From: Listeria weihenstephanensis
GTDB taxonomy: Bacteria; Bacillota; Bacilli; Lactobacillales; Listeriaceae
Direction of reading: 5' to 3'
Assembly: GCF_003534205.1 (NCBI RefSeq)
Contig: NZ_CP011102.1
Coordinates: 2,926,036 to 2,990,035, forward strand
Length of the DNA: 64,000 nt
Positions 8,089 through 16,868 of the stretch are shown here, one piece after another (positions within the stretch are counted from its first letter, which is position 1; the number at the start of each line of letters is the position of its first letter). The translations under genes and the position numbers were made by a program. Below the pieces are notes generated by a model. That model was not told where the DNA came from and searched no databases. It worked only from the letters and a program-made list of their open reading frames with translations.

Positions 8089-9977
8089 TATTTATTTTTG
8101 AATAATGTTGGTTTTGAGTATCCTTTTCCGGCTACTAGATCGTATTCTATTAACTTGTAGTCTTCTAGGTACTCTTTTGCTTTTTTGGATAATTGATCTG
8201 CAATGATTGTTTTGTTATTAGCATTTATGAGCACGTTTTTTTCGAGGCCTTGTACTTCTTTGCTCATTTCAGTAAGTAATGCATAGTACGGTGAAACTTT
8301 GCTACCAGTTAATTCAAGCATTTTTGGAGCGAAATAGATTGGGCTAATTGTGCCGTAGTCTTCTTTCGGTAAATCGAAGTTGGCGTACATAAACATTGGT
8401 GTTTCATGCATCGTACGCTCTGTATTTTGATTGACTATTTCTTCTGGGAACACGCTTGGTAAGTGATCTCCCCAGAAAACAACCATCGTTTTTTCTTTCA
8501 TATTATCGAGCTCTGTTACGAAATCTTTTAGTGCATCGTCAGAGTATTTGACTCCTTGGAGATATGTTTCGACAGTCTGCTTATCTTTTTCTGGCACGCC
8601 TTCTACTCCGATTGTATTGATATATTTGTCCCAATAGGTCATATGATTTTGCATCGTTACGAGATGAATGAAGGTTGATGTTTTGTTCGCTTTCAGTTGG
8701 TCTAGAGTTTCTTGAAAGGCTGATGCATCGGATATATATTCGCTGTCGTCAATGGAATCCGTATGCTTCATTTCGTCCCTGCTGATAAATTTGTTAAAGT
8801 TGAGCGCATTGTATACGTCCGTACGTCGGTAAAAAGATGGCTTAAACGGATGAATCGCAATTGTTTCGTAATTGCTTTGTTCAAGTGAGCTTACTAAAGA
8901 TGGAAAATTTTCTTTTTGGTATAGAAACATTTGGTATGGTGACGTGATCTGCGGATTGATGTTATACATAGATAGGCCAGTTAACGCTTCGAATTCAATA
9001 TTTGCCGTACCGCCGCCGTATCCTTGTGATAGGCTATATCCAGATGGGTATTTCTCCATAATTTTGCGGGTTTCGGGCATTGGGTCGGATGAGGTTGTTA
9101 CACCGTTTAATCGTGTTGGGTCGCTGAAACTTTCGCTCATAACGTAGACAACATTCACATCATCCATCGGTTTGTTTTGGCGGGTCGCATTGATTTGGTC
9201 TGCGAGTTTGCTATATTTTTTAGTGATTTCTTGTATGTGTGATTCGGTGTAATTCACTGGTTTATCCATGATGTTTGCGGTCGCGCTGTAAATTAGACCA
9301 CCTACAAAACCATATTGTTGGTAACTCTCTTTGGGATCCACGTCTTTCCACTGCGCATCGATATTGTATGCCTTTCTCAGCCAGTTATCTGAGCTTTGGA
9401 AGTTAGTAAGCGAGAATAGTAAAACGCCGCTAAATACGAGGCCTACCGCTCTTATAATAAGTGTCTTACGATCCCAATACTTGAAATCACGTCCGTAGTA
9501 TTTGGCTGAAATTTTACGGGAGTAGCGGTCCAGTATCCAGGCAATAGCGATGATGACTGCAATGCCAATGAATAGTAGGATAACGAGCCAAGTCGAGAGC
9601 ATAGAAAGCATGAAACGCCATTGTGTGATCATTTCGAACTCTTGCGGGTATAATGGTTCGCCTCGTTCTAAGAATTTCTGATTGTTCGCAAAGGCGACGA
9701 CAATGGATGTTCCGACGAAAATGGTGCTGCTTGCCCAGATATTTCCGATCAGCGAGATTAAGAACAAATATACTAGCAATAGGACTAAGATTCCGAGTAA
9801 GAACGGGATCGGGTATGTTTTGATCATTTCATATGTAGCTGGTATGTTAAAGCCACTGAGTGATGCATCGAGTAAAATATGCAAGATAACTGATAGAATA
9901 AGCCCAAATCCAAGTGTTCTGAGCGATCTAACTAAGTATGGATGCTTTAGTTGTTTCTTATTTTCTGGTGCCGTCAT
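8088..9977 (-). CDS. Lipoteichoic-acid-synthase-family phosphoglycerol transferase
   Basis: A 629-residue membrane enzyme of the LtaS/MdoB alkaline-phosphatase superfamily, transferring glycerol-phosphate units from phosphatidylglycerol outside the cell. Five N-terminal transmembrane helices (about 22-40, 56-80, 83-97, 123-148, 172-192) precede the extracellular sulfatase-like domain. Metal and catalytic residues are visible: Glu in VMSESFSDP, the nucleophile Thr in GGGTANIEFEALTG, and Asp-His in FWGDHLPS. The N-terminal region (GEPLYPQEFEMI) differs from the main LtaS and from the LtaP primase of Listeria, so it is probably a paralogue with an accessory or different polymer role. GAGGAG precedes the ATG. 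It stands alone. Confidence 0.85.
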   Translation of the reverse strand: MTAPENKKQLKHPYLVRSLRTLGFGLILSVILHILLDASLSGFNIPATYEMIKTYPIPFLLGILVLLLVYLFLISLIGNIWASSTIFVGTSIVVAFANNQKFLERGEPLYPQEFEMITQWRFMLSMLSTWLVILLFIGIAVIIAIAWILDRYSRKISAKYYGRDFKYWDRKTLIIRAVGLVFSGVLLFSLTNFQSSDNWLRKAYNIDAQWKDVDPKESYQQYGFVGGLIYSATANIMDKPVNYTESHIQEITKKYSKLADQINATRQNKPMDDVNVVYVMSESFSDPTRLNGVTTSSDPMPETRKIMEKYPSGYSLSQGYGGGTANIEFEALTGLSMYNINPQITSPYQMFLYQKENFPSLVSSLEQSNYETIAIHPFKPSFYRRTDVYNALNFNKFISRDEMKHTDSIDDSEYISDASAFQETLDQLKANKTSTFIHLVTMQNHMTYWDKYINTIGVEGVPEKDKQTVETYLQGVKYSDDALKDFVTELDNMKEKTMVVFWGDHLPSVFPEEIVNQNTERTMHETPMFMYANFDLPKEDYGTISPIYFAPKMLELTGSKVSPYYALLTEMSKEVQGLEKNVLINANNKTIIADQLSKKAKEYLEDYKLIEYDLVAGKGYSKPTLFKNK

Positions 9978-10074
9978 ATTTTAAATTCTCCTCTGTAGCC
10001 TAAAAGCTTTGTTTTCTATTCTATCTTTCCTAGACATTATACTATAGTGAAAAATAGAGTACAAACTCCATGAG

Positions 10075-10102
10075 CAAAAGCAGTGAGACATGCCTCACTG
10101 CT
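10075..10102 (-). terminator. Terminator-like hairpin of the DUF3284 operon
   Basis: Stem AGCAGTGAG/CTCACTGCT. On the minus strand it is followed by TTTTGCT. It lies about 90 bases after the last gene of the PTS operon. Confidence 0.6.
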
Positions 10103-10190
10103 ACTGCAACTATATCAAAAAGCGATATTTCTTATTGATGGTACTTGGGATACCACAATTATTGGGGTAATACCGCCTTATGATCCCCTT

Positions 10191-10619
10191 TTATTTGCTT
10201 GCTGTAATCACGGAATCTTCCATGGCTTTTAACAAACGTGTTACCCTTTTTTTCCTCAAAAATGCGAAAATGGTACCTACCAACATATTGTTCATTTTCT
10301 GCAACCACTTTTCGGCTTCTACTTCTTCTTTATATGTGACTTCACAAACATGATCACTAATTTCAGTGACTGTATACGTTGTTCGATGAAGGTTTACACG
10401 ACTTGTTGTTTCGAATTGATATATATTTGGGAATTGAAACTCTGTAATTAGAGTCTCTGCTGCAGCTCCATTGGACATTTTCCGACGATACTTCAGTCCT
10501 TTTAACTTTTGCATCGGCAGATTTTTACCTGTGGACTGTTTAACATCATAGATAACCGACTTTGCAATGGTATGAAAACATTCTTTTTGCGAAATGTATA
10601 ATTTCTTGGAAACGTTCAC
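10191..10619 (-). CDS. DUF3284 protein
   Basis: A 142-residue cytoplasmic protein of the DUF3284 family (START/SRPBCC-like fold by family assignment). These proteins are commonly encoded beside cellobiose-type PTS genes in Firmicutes, as here; their job is unknown. The start is a GTG (10617-10619) eight bases after AGGGAG. A conserved YKEEVEAEKWLQKMNNMLVGTIFAFLRKKR patch near the C-terminus combines a hydrophobic strip with basic residues. It is the last gene of the operon that begins with the GH4 gene at 14544. Confidence 0.85.
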   Translation of the reverse strand: MNVSKKLYISQKECFHTIAKSVIYDVKQSTGKNLPMQKLKGLKYRRKMSNGAAAETLITEFQFPNIYQFETTSRVNLHRTTYTVTEISDHVCEVTYKEEVEAEKWLQKMNNMLVGTIFAFLRKKRVTRLLKAMEDSVITASK

Positions 10620-10634
10620 AACGCCATCTCCCTT

Positions 10635-10814
10635 TTATGAATTCTTGTCTTTTTTCTTTTTTAGGAAAACCATTAAGGCTCCTAAAACAACCACTAAGAT
10701 TCCAGTAAACATCATTGGCAAATTAGTCGAGTTACCGCCCATGGAAGGACTGAACACGATAATAATTAAACCAAGGCTCATTATAAATAGTCCGTTTGAT
10801 GCACTTTTCATCAT
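10635..10814 (-). CDS. Small two-helix membrane protein (59 aa)
   Basis: A 59-residue protein starting at tandem ATG codons (10809-10814). It has two hydrophobic helices, about residues 8-23 (LFIMSLGLIIIVF) and 34-51 (MMFTGILVVVLGALMVF), then a KKKKDKN tail. The first ATG overlaps the stop of the preceding small gene (TAATG), so the pair is translationally coupled. The next gene (DUF3284) starts 15 bases on. I do not recognise the family. Position in a PTS operon suggests a transporter-associated small protein, which is inference only. Confidence 0.75.
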   Translation of the reverse strand: MMKSASNGLFIMSLGLIIIVFSPSMGGNSTNLPMMFTGILVVVLGALMVFLKKKKDKNS

Positions 10815-11035
10815 TACTCCACAGTAACCTGGAAGTAGAGAACAGCGCCAATATCCGTTGCTTTCATAACATCCTTCGCGATTCTAACCGCAGCTTCTTC
10901 ATCTTCCGCAGTAGTTTCGAAGTATAGTTTAATCCCTTTTTCGTCCACCTTTTTAAAAGTGACACCATTTTCATTATAATTCTCTAACGTTTCTACAAAA
11001 AAATCTCGTTTCATAGGACTACTAATTACGATCAT
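10814..11035 (-). CDS. Small cytoplasmic protein of unknown function (73 aa)
   Basis: A 73-residue soluble protein. The second of two in-frame ATGs is chosen because GGAGG lies eight bases before it but only two bases before the first. The sequence (MIVISSPMKRDFFVETLENY ... KGIKLYFETTAEDEEAAVRIAKDVMK) predicts a compact alpha/beta ferredoxin-like fold. No catalytic motif is visible and I do not recognise the family. It overlaps the following 59-residue membrane protein gene by TAATG. An RNA-like repeat element separates it from the PTS IIC gene upstream. Confidence 0.75.
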   Translation of the reverse strand: MIVISSPMKRDFFVETLENYNENGVTFKKVDEKGIKLYFETTAEDEEAAVRIAKDVMKATDIGAVLYFQVTVE

Positions 11036-11217
11036 TTTCATTACCTCCTTCTACGTATTACCTTCATTATACTTTTCGGTGTGTGGAGTGTAAAGAATCT
11101 TCTAAACACGACTGGCACATAATGGTCTGACACCACCAAAACGGATGGTATCAGACTAAAAATTAATCTTTAAAGATTTGATTTAGTTCTAAACAAAGCC
11201 ACTTCGTGCCTCCAAAC

Positions 11218-11343
11218 CTCAGCGGGACGACAAATGCTTAGATTCTAGGCAAAAGTGAGTACCGAAGCGGAACGTACGACTTGTACGAGAGCATCGGAAC
11301 GGAACTTTTAACGACGAAGATGAGCGTTTTTCGTTCCGCTGAG
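11218..11343 (+). repeat. Stem-loop element E1
   Basis: A 126-base imperfect palindrome filling most of the gap between PTS IIC and the 73-residue gene. The arms CTCAGCGGGACGACAAATGC and GCGTTTTTCGTTCCGCTGAG pair almost completely. Inside are AATGCTTAGATTCTAGGCAA and an inner CGTACGACTTGTACG hairpin, both shared with elements at 16869 and 60910. It is the short form and lacks the ATATTG hairpin of the others. A separate hairpin (GTCTGA.ACCA/TGGT.TCAGAC) sits at about 11125-11157. Confidence 0.8.
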
Positions 11344-11348
11344 AGACA

Positions 11349-12710
11349 TTAGGCTTTCATTTCTTCTTCTGGTACACCAACCTTGTTCGCTGTGATAACA
11401 AATGGTACCCAGATTATGAAGGCGATCACCATATTTATGAGCGATATGACAGGCGCCATCCAGTCTCCCCCGGTTGCCAGGAATGAATTTATGAGCGGTG
11501 GCATTACCCATACCACGGCTATTTTAACTGGTGCAACTAGTCCTAATGTTGTTGCAAAGTAAGCTACTGTTACCATTACCATTGGTGCAACGATAAATGG
11601 AATTAGGTAGATCGAGTTTAATACGATTGGCAAACCGAACATGATCGGTTCGTTGATATTGAATATACCAGGCCCGAGTGACAGTTTTGCAACTGTTCTG
11701 GAGTCCGCTCGTTTGGAGAACATAAGTAGAGCAATGATAAGTACTAATGTACCACCTGATCCACCCATCCATACGTATGCATCGAAGGAACCACGAACCC
11801 ATTGGTATGGAAGATCGGAACCTGAAATGCCTTTTGCTGCTTCGTTGATGTTGTTAAGTTGTGCTGTACCCCAAAGTGATTCTAGAACTGGAGCTAGTAC
11901 GTTTGGTCCGTGAATACCGAAGAACCAAAGTAGTTGAACAAGGAACGTTACTAACAAGACAGCGCCATAACCTTGTGATAGGGCAAGTAATGGTTCTTGA
12001 ATTGTTTTGGAGATCCAAGTGATAACATCAAGACCTGTAATTTTAACGAATGACCAGTCGATGATCGCACAGATGTAAAGGGCTACTAATGCAGGAATAA
12101 TCGCTGCGAACGCTTTACTTACTGCTGGCGGTACAGAGTCTGGCATTTTGATAGTGATGTTGGCACGCATTAATTTTGCGTAGATAATAGTAGAAATAAA
12201 ACCGAATAACATGGCTGTAAACAAACCAGTACCGTTCACTTGATTGAGATCAAGGAATCCCCAAACTGGTTGAATTGCTGATACGTCTGCTTTTGGATTA
12301 GCTGCTAAGATCGCGTTTTTAATTGGATCAACAGCTACTGTTTGAGACAAGTTCATAACGAATGCGGCAAGTGAAACAAGTGCACCGGCTAAGCGGTCAA
12401 CTTCATACACTTTCGATAAGTTATAACCCAGTGAGACTGAGAATACTAAGGAAACGATTGCAAGAGTCGCTGCCCAAACATATCCATTCACTCCGATAAG
12501 TGGTTGCATGGCTTCGACAAATCCTGTCCAACCCCATGACGTTGGGAAATCCCTGAAAAATGCATTTAAAAGAACTGCGATTGAGCCGGCCATTGTGATA
12601 GGCATTGTTGAAATGAATGCATCACGTAACGCGACTAAATGTTTTTGCGAGCCGATTTTAGCTGCAACTGGTACGAAATACTTTTCTAAAAAATTAGTTA
12701 GTCCGTTCAT
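11349..12710 (-). CDS. PTS cellobiose/lichenan-type transporter, EIIC
   Basis: A 453-residue membrane permease of the lactose/cellobiose PTS family, translocating a beta-diglucoside or related sugar for phosphorylation. Eight to ten hydrophobic helices; the conserved N-terminus FLEKYFVPVAAKIGSQKHLVALRDAFISTMP and the GPGIFNINEPIMFGLPIVLN signature are clear, the latter holding the Glu involved in sugar binding. No EIIA or EIIB is encoded nearby, so partners must come from elsewhere. It follows the GH4 gene in the same orientation but has its own 500-base upstream region with cre sites. Confidence 0.93.
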   Translation of the reverse strand: MNGLTNFLEKYFVPVAAKIGSQKHLVALRDAFISTMPITMAGSIAVLLNAFFRDFPTSWGWTGFVEAMQPLIGVNGYVWAATLAIVSLVFSVSLGYNLSKVYEVDRLAGALVSLAAFVMNLSQTVAVDPIKNAILAANPKADVSAIQPVWGFLDLNQVNGTGLFTAMLFGFISTIIYAKLMRANITIKMPDSVPPAVSKAFAAIIPALVALYICAIIDWSFVKITGLDVITWISKTIQEPLLALSQGYGAVLLVTFLVQLLWFFGIHGPNVLAPVLESLWGTAQLNNINEAAKGISGSDLPYQWVRGSFDAYVWMGGSGGTLVLIIALLMFSKRADSRTVAKLSLGPGIFNINEPIMFGLPIVLNSIYLIPFIVAPMVMVTVAYFATTLGLVAPVKIAVVWVMPPLINSFLATGGDWMAPVISLINMVIAFIIWVPFVITANKVGVPEEEMKA

Positions 12711-12980
12711 AATTATCCTCCCTATTTTGAAGCTATTTATGGTTTATTGGCATTCGTCGAAATAAACTCCTTGAACTGATAAATACCCTTTTTTGCTTTG
12801 TTCTTTTGGATGGAGTTTACTTGATTATGTCTCGTTCTTAAGGTTTTGAATGCGAACAACCTCCATTCCGCCTATGAATTGCTAGGGATGTCCTCCTCTC
12901 GTTTTCGGATTAAGGTTTTATGGATTCACTAAACTATAATGCAAAAAGCGTGCCAACTTTTGAAAAGCAATAAAACATAC

Positions 12981-13030
12981 TGGAAGCGCTTCATATCACA
13001 CGGTTTATTTGTGAATAGGAAGCGTTTACA
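12981..13030. promoter_or_regulatory. Two CcpA cre-like sites upstream of PTS IIC
   Basis: The gene-free region 12711-13164 holds TGGAAGCGCTTCAT (12981-12994) and AGGAAGCGTTTACA (13017-13030), both close to the cre consensus TGNAARCGNTTNCA. They imply carbon catabolite control of the PTS gene. Nothing else recognisable lies in this stretch. Confidence 0.7.
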
Positions 13031-13164
13031 CACATAGCATTGATCCGTGTAAACCAAAAAAACGCCGTACACACTTGGTATGTATAGACTTTTAACTTTT
13101 TACGTATTATTCTATTTAGCAATTTTATTTCACAATCTAGCTACGTTACTAAAACTTTTTTACA

Positions 13165-13197
13165 TGAAAAGCACACAAATCTGAGATCTGTGTGCTT
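13165..13197 (-). terminator. Terminator after the first GH4 gene
   Basis: Stem AAGCACACA/TGTGTGCTT followed by TTTT on the minus strand, 13 bases after the stop. It would separate the GH4 transcript from PTS IIC, at least partly. Confidence 0.75.
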
Positions 13198-13209
13198 CTA
13201 CTTTATATT

Positions 13210-14544
13210 TTATGCTTCTACTTTTGTGAAGAATTGTGGTAAATGTTCTTTGTGTGCTTCTAGTAATTCGTCTAAAACTGTTTGGGCAATGTCGCCACTT
13301 GGAACTAGTGGGTTTAACGTGAAGGCTTGGAGTGCTGTATCGTAACTGCCTGTAACGGCTGCTTCGATTGTTAGTTCTTCCATTGCTTTCATCACTTGGA
13401 GTAAACCGCGTTGTGCTGGTGGGAATTTGCCGAAGTTGACTGGCTCTGCTCCGTGTGCGCGGATAACACTTGTGATTTCGATTGCGCTATCGTAAGGAAC
13501 GTCGTCGATTGCTCCGTTATTACGTGTGGATACAACCATCATCGTGCCTTTGTTATTATAGATAGAATTGATAATTTCGCAGGCTGCATCGCTGTAGTGA
13601 GCGCCACCGCGTTTGGATAATTCTTCTGGTTTGTGGTCTAGATTTGGGTCTTTGTAAAGTTCGAATAGGCTTTCTTCTAAGCGTTTTACAACTTGACCAC
13701 GACTTCCTTCTGTTTGGAACGCTTCTAGTTCTTCTTTTAGCATGTCATCTGTCATGTAGTAGTAACGGTGGTATGGACATGGCAACATTTTTAGATTGCG
13801 AACTTGTTCATATAGGAAACGCATGTTTTTGATGTTTTCTACGACTTTTTCTGGGTTGGCGTCTGGTGCGTATAGGCCGTCGATAACTTGTTCTGTTAGC
13901 TCGGTGCCGTCTTTATCGAAAATGCGGTGCCAGTGTAAGTGGTTGATTCCTGCAAATTTGAAGAATAGGTCTTCTTCTGGTTTTTTGAGGACGTCGGATG
14001 CACTTTTGATAGCGCCGATTGGAACGTTACATAGACCGATGACTTTTTCCCATTTTCCGTAGCGAAGAACGGCTTCTGTCACCATTCCTGCTGGGTTGGT
14101 GAAGTTGATAAGCCACGCGTTTGGACATAGTTCTTTCATATCTTCTACGATGCTTAGGATAACTGGAATCGTACGGAATGCTTTGAACATGCCTCCTGCT
14201 CCGTTTGTTTCCTGGCCGATGATACCGTGGCTTAATGGAATGCTTTCATCTTTAATACGTGCGTCAAGTAGTCCAACGCGGAATTGTGTTGTTACGAAAT
14301 CGGCATCTTTTAGGGCTTCGCGGCGATCGAGTGTTAGGTGTACCTCGCAGTCAATTCCAGCTGCTGCCACCATACGTTTTGCCATCGCGCCAACGATCTC
14401 TAATTTTTCACGGCCTGCTTCAATATCGACCAGCCATAATTCTCTGATTGGTAATTCATCAAAACGTTTAATAAATCCTTCTACTAGTTCTGGAGTATAG
14501 CTTGATCCTCCACCAATGGTAACGATTTTTACGCCTTTTTTCAT
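13210..14544 (-). CDS. 6-phospho-beta-glucosidase, GH4 (copy 1)
   Basis: A 444-residue NAD- and divalent-metal-dependent glycosidase of family GH4 that hydrolyses 6-phospho-beta-glucosides delivered by the PTS. It has the NAD motif KIVTIGGGSSYTPEL, VTTQFRVG, QETNGAGG, NPAGMVTEAVLR, the metal-site Cys in GLCN and His in GINHLHWH, and STRNNG near the end. The start at 14544 follows GGAGG by nine bases; an in-frame ATG 19 codons upstream adds a basic leader absent from the paralogues. It differs from copies 2 and 3 (PIGAIKSASDV in place of PIGIEKNIADI), so its substrate may differ. Divergent from the LacI gene. Confidence 0.93.
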   Translation of the reverse strand: MKKGVKIVTIGGGSSYTPELVEGFIKRFDELPIRELWLVDIEAGREKLEIVGAMAKRMVAAAGIDCEVHLTLDRREALKDADFVTTQFRVGLLDARIKDESIPLSHGIIGQETNGAGGMFKAFRTIPVILSIVEDMKELCPNAWLINFTNPAGMVTEAVLRYGKWEKVIGLCNVPIGAIKSASDVLKKPEEDLFFKFAGINHLHWHRIFDKDGTELTEQVIDGLYAPDANPEKVVENIKNMRFLYEQVRNLKMLPCPYHRYYYMTDDMLKEELEAFQTEGSRGQVVKRLEESLFELYKDPNLDHKPEELSKRGGAHYSDAACEIINSIYNNKGTMMVVSTRNNGAIDDVPYDSAIEITSVIRAHGAEPVNFGKFPPAQRGLLQVMKAMEELTIEAAVTGSYDTALQAFTLNPLVPSGDIAQTVLDELLEAHKEHLPQFFTKVEA

Positions 14545-14568
14545 TTTTACATACCTCCAAGAATTTTT

Positions 14569-14624
14569 GTAAAGCGGTTTCTTATTTCTGCTCATCTTCA
14601 TTGTAGTTTATGTAATGCATTACA
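14569..14624. promoter_or_regulatory. cre-like site and LacI-type operator between GH4 and lacI
   Basis: GTAAAGCGGTTTCT (14569-14582) resembles a cre site. TGTAATGCATTACA (14611-14624) is a perfect 14-bp palindrome with a central CG-free GC step. Its place in the divergent promoter region makes it the likely operator of the adjacent LacI-family regulator, controlling both genes. Confidence 0.7.
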
Positions 14625-14703
14625 GGTCAAGGGTTATTTGAAAACTTTTTGATTAGGCTAACAATTGATGTATACTAGAGTGGAATGTGAGGAGTTGGAT
14701 TGG

Positions 14704-15675
14704 ATGGCAAATATTCAGGATATCGCAAAATTGGCTGGGGTTTCTGCGGCGACTGTTTCTCGGGTTGTGAGTGGGCGTGGTTATGTGAGTGATGAAACGC
14801 GGGCTCGTGTGCAGAAAATTGTAGATCAGGTTGATTATGCTCCAAATCGCAATGCGGTTTCTTTAAAAAGTGGGAAGACAATGATGATCGGGATTGTGGC
14901 GATAGCGTTTGATAGTTCGATGGGTGTTTTTTTGCGTAGCTTCTCGCTGGCGGCGCAAAGTGAAGGATATAATACGACGATTTTTGTGACAAATGGGGAT
15001 AAGGCGCGAGAACTTGAGGCTTTGGAGATGTTGCGGCATAAGCAGTTAGATGCGCTGGTTTTTGTGATACGATCGAGTCCTTGGGATTTGATTGAGAGTT
15101 ATGCGAAGTATGGACCAATTGTAACCTGGGAACGTGTAGAGCTTGCGAAGGTGGACTCTGTTTTTATGAATCAGTATGATGGTTATATGCTTGGTTTGGA
15201 ACATTTATATGCGAAAGGGTATCGCCGGATTGTGAATATTTATGGTCGGATGTCTGGGAAAAATACGCGTGGTCGGATGCGGGCTTTTGCTGATTTTTGT
15301 GAGAAGTATGGGCTTGATTCGAATGAGATGGAACATTTTTATAATAAGGGGCGGATTACGCATGGGGAGGAGATTGCGCATTGGTGGTTGGCGCAGGATG
15401 TGAAGGCGGATGCGATTTTGTGTCCGACGGATTATTTGGCGTCGGGATTCATTGCGGAGGCGCGGCGGATTGGAATTCGTGTTCCTGAGGATGTGGCGGT
15501 CGTTGGCTTTGATGATACGAATAATGTGGCGCGGTTGTTTGATATGACGACGATTCATTATCCGATTGATCTGCAGGCCGAGAATGCATTTCGGATTATT
15601 TCGAATAAGCTGGATGATAAGGACGAGCCTTTGCAGGAGCTGGAATTTCGATTGGTAGCACGAAAAACGACATGA
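14704..15675 (+). CDS. LacI-family transcriptional regulator
   Basis: A 323-residue repressor. The N-terminal helix-turn-helix is ANIQDIAKLAGVSAATVSRVV, followed by a periplasmic-binding-protein-like sensor domain (GIVAIAFDSSMGVFLRSF ... CPTDYLASGFIAEARRIG ... VVGFDDTNNVARLF). The chosen ATG follows GAGGAG; an earlier start would add 13 residues before the DNA-binding domain. It is divergent from the GH4/PTS operon, so it probably senses a product of beta-glucoside uptake. The gene is unusually rich in TTG, GCG and GGG codons compared with its neighbours, and its antisense strand stays open for long runs. Confidence 0.93.
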   Translation: MANIQDIAKLAGVSAATVSRVVSGRGYVSDETRARVQKIVDQVDYAPNRNAVSLKSGKTMMIGIVAIAFDSSMGVFLRSFSLAAQSEGYNTTIFVTNGDKARELEALEMLRHKQLDALVFVIRSSPWDLIESYAKYGPIVTWERVELAKVDSVFMNQYDGYMLGLEHLYAKGYRRIVNIYGRMSGKNTRGRMRAFADFCEKYGLDSNEMEHFYNKGRITHGEEIAHWWLAQDVKADAILCPTDYLASGFIAEARRIGIRVPEDVAVVGFDDTNNVARLFDMTTIHYPIDLQAENAFRIISNKLDDKDEPLQELEFRLVARKTT

Positions 15676-15692
15676 GATTTCATGTCGTTTTT
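15663..15692 (+). terminator. Terminator overlapping the lacI stop
   Basis: Stem CGACATGA/TCATGTCG with flanking A and T runs. The stop codon lies inside the left arm. Confidence 0.85.
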
Positions 15693-15699
15693 GTTTCAT

Positions 15700-16065
15700 T
15701 TATAAACTAATAATTACGAAAATTAAAGCAATGATTGCAGGCATTCCTTGTGCAAATAAGATTCGTTTGGACGCGGTAACTGCTCCGTAAATGGCTGCAA
15801 TAACGATACAGACTAGGAAGAAAAGGGCGATTTGCAGACCGATTGTCGCATCTGGGTATAAGACACTCCATACGAGCCCCGCCGCCATAAAGCCGTTGTA
15901 TAAACCTTGATTCGCCGCAAGTTCCTTACCGTTCTCTGCTTTTTCCTTTGTCATATTGAATGTTTTTAATGCTCTTGGTTTCGTGAAAGCAAACATTTCG
16001 AAATACATAATATAAAAATGAAGTACCGCCACGATTAGAATGAAAATAGTAGTTAAAATGGTCAT
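15700..16065 (-). CDS. DUF1304 membrane protein
   Basis: A 121-residue four-helix membrane protein of the DUF1304 family, recognised from LHFYIMYFEMFAFTKPRALKTF and GLYNGFMAAGLVWS. Function unknown. Its ATG overlaps the stop of the MarR gene (TAATG), so the two form one translationally coupled operon and the MarR protein probably controls it. Homologues in Firmicutes are often next to MarR regulators. Confidence 0.88.
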   Translation of the reverse strand: MTILTTIFILIVAVLHFYIMYFEMFAFTKPRALKTFNMTKEKAENGKELAANQGLYNGFMAAGLVWSVLYPDATIGLQIALFFLVCIVIAAIYGAVTASKRILFAQGMPAIIALIFVIISL

Positions 16066-16520
16066 TATTTGTTCTCTCCTTTTAGGTCTTGTAGTTGTTC
16101 TAATAATTGTTCGAGCGTATCGATGAGGGTTTGGACGTCCTCGGGGTCTTTTGTTGCGAGTTGTTCTGTGGTGGCTTGATAAAATGGTAATATCATGATA
16201 CTTTTTTTCGCGGCCTCGGTGCCTTGTTCGGTTAAGCTAAGCAGCGTTTCCCTGCGATCTGTTTTAGAATTTTCTCGGCGAATCATGCCTTTTGTAACGA
16301 GCTGATCCACTTGGGTACTTGCTGTGCTTTTTGATAACGATAGTTGTTCTGATACTTGCTTGAGCGTCCCGCCTTGATGGAAACTGATAGTATTCACGAT
16401 CGCCAACTGTAAAAATGTCAAGCCAAGCTCCGTTTCATATTTTCTGGTGATCTGCACAAGCGTATTATTGATACTTACTACTGCCTTGATAACATCTCCA
16501 GCTTGCTTTAAATTCGACAA
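16065..16520 (-). CDS. MarR-family regulator
   Basis: A 151-residue winged-helix repressor: the recognition region reads LKQVSEQLSLSKSTASTQVDQLVTKGMIRRENSKTDRR, followed by the typical wing and dimer helices (LLSLTEQGTEAAKK). It acts in the cytoplasm and probably autoregulates through the palindrome 36 bases upstream. Coupled to the DUF1304 gene. The ligand cannot be inferred. Confidence 0.9.
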   Translation of the reverse strand: MSNLKQAGDVIKAVVSINNTLVQITRKYETELGLTFLQLAIVNTISFHQGGTLKQVSEQLSLSKSTASTQVDQLVTKGMIRRENSKTDRRETLLSLTEQGTEAAKKSIMILPFYQATTEQLATKDPEDVQTLIDTLEQLLEQLQDLKGENK

Positions 16521-16555
16521 AAAAACACTCCCTTTTATTTTAGTTCCGTTTAGGA

Positions 16556-16573
16556 TAGTTCTATTATGAACTA
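16556..16573. promoter_or_regulatory. MarR operator candidate
   Basis: TAGTTC-TATTAT-GAACTA, a perfect 6-6-6 dyad directly upstream of the marR start; a related half-site TAGTTC lies at 16541-16546. Confidence 0.65.
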
Positions 16574-16640
16574 ATAATGGACGAAATGCAACCTTTTTGA
16601 TTTTATTATTCTAAAAGCACCGGTATTCATGGATGCACTA

Positions 16641-16860
16641 CCAAACTAGAGCGAGGTGAGGAATGCCTCTACATAACGAACTTACTATAGATAGAATCTA
16701 ATCTTTTAGTCCTTGATCTTATGAACAACCAGTATTCTTCGAATACACTGCCAAACCAGAGTGAGGTGAGGAATGCCTCTACATAACGAACTTACTATAG
16801 ATAGAATCTAATCTTTTAGTCCTTGATCTTATGAACAACCAGTATTCTTCGAATACACTG
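16641..16860 (+). repeat. 110-bp tandem duplication
   Basis: Two near-identical 110-base units lie head to tail. GAGGTGAGGAATGCCTCTAC starts at about 16653 and again at 16763. The junction sequence ACTGCCAAACCAGAG occurs once more at the start of element E3. Each unit opens with the left arm of E3 (GAG.GAGG.GAGGAATGC) and ends with a GTATTCTTCGAATAC palindrome. It has no coding potential. Confidence 0.9.
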
Positions 16861-16868
16861 CCAAACCA

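Noticed and set aside
14675-15699. Long minus-strand open frames opposite the LacI gene
   Set aside because: They arise from the G-rich codon use of the LacI gene; they lack ribosome sites, and their composition (many His, Pro, Arg, Ile) is unlike a real protein.
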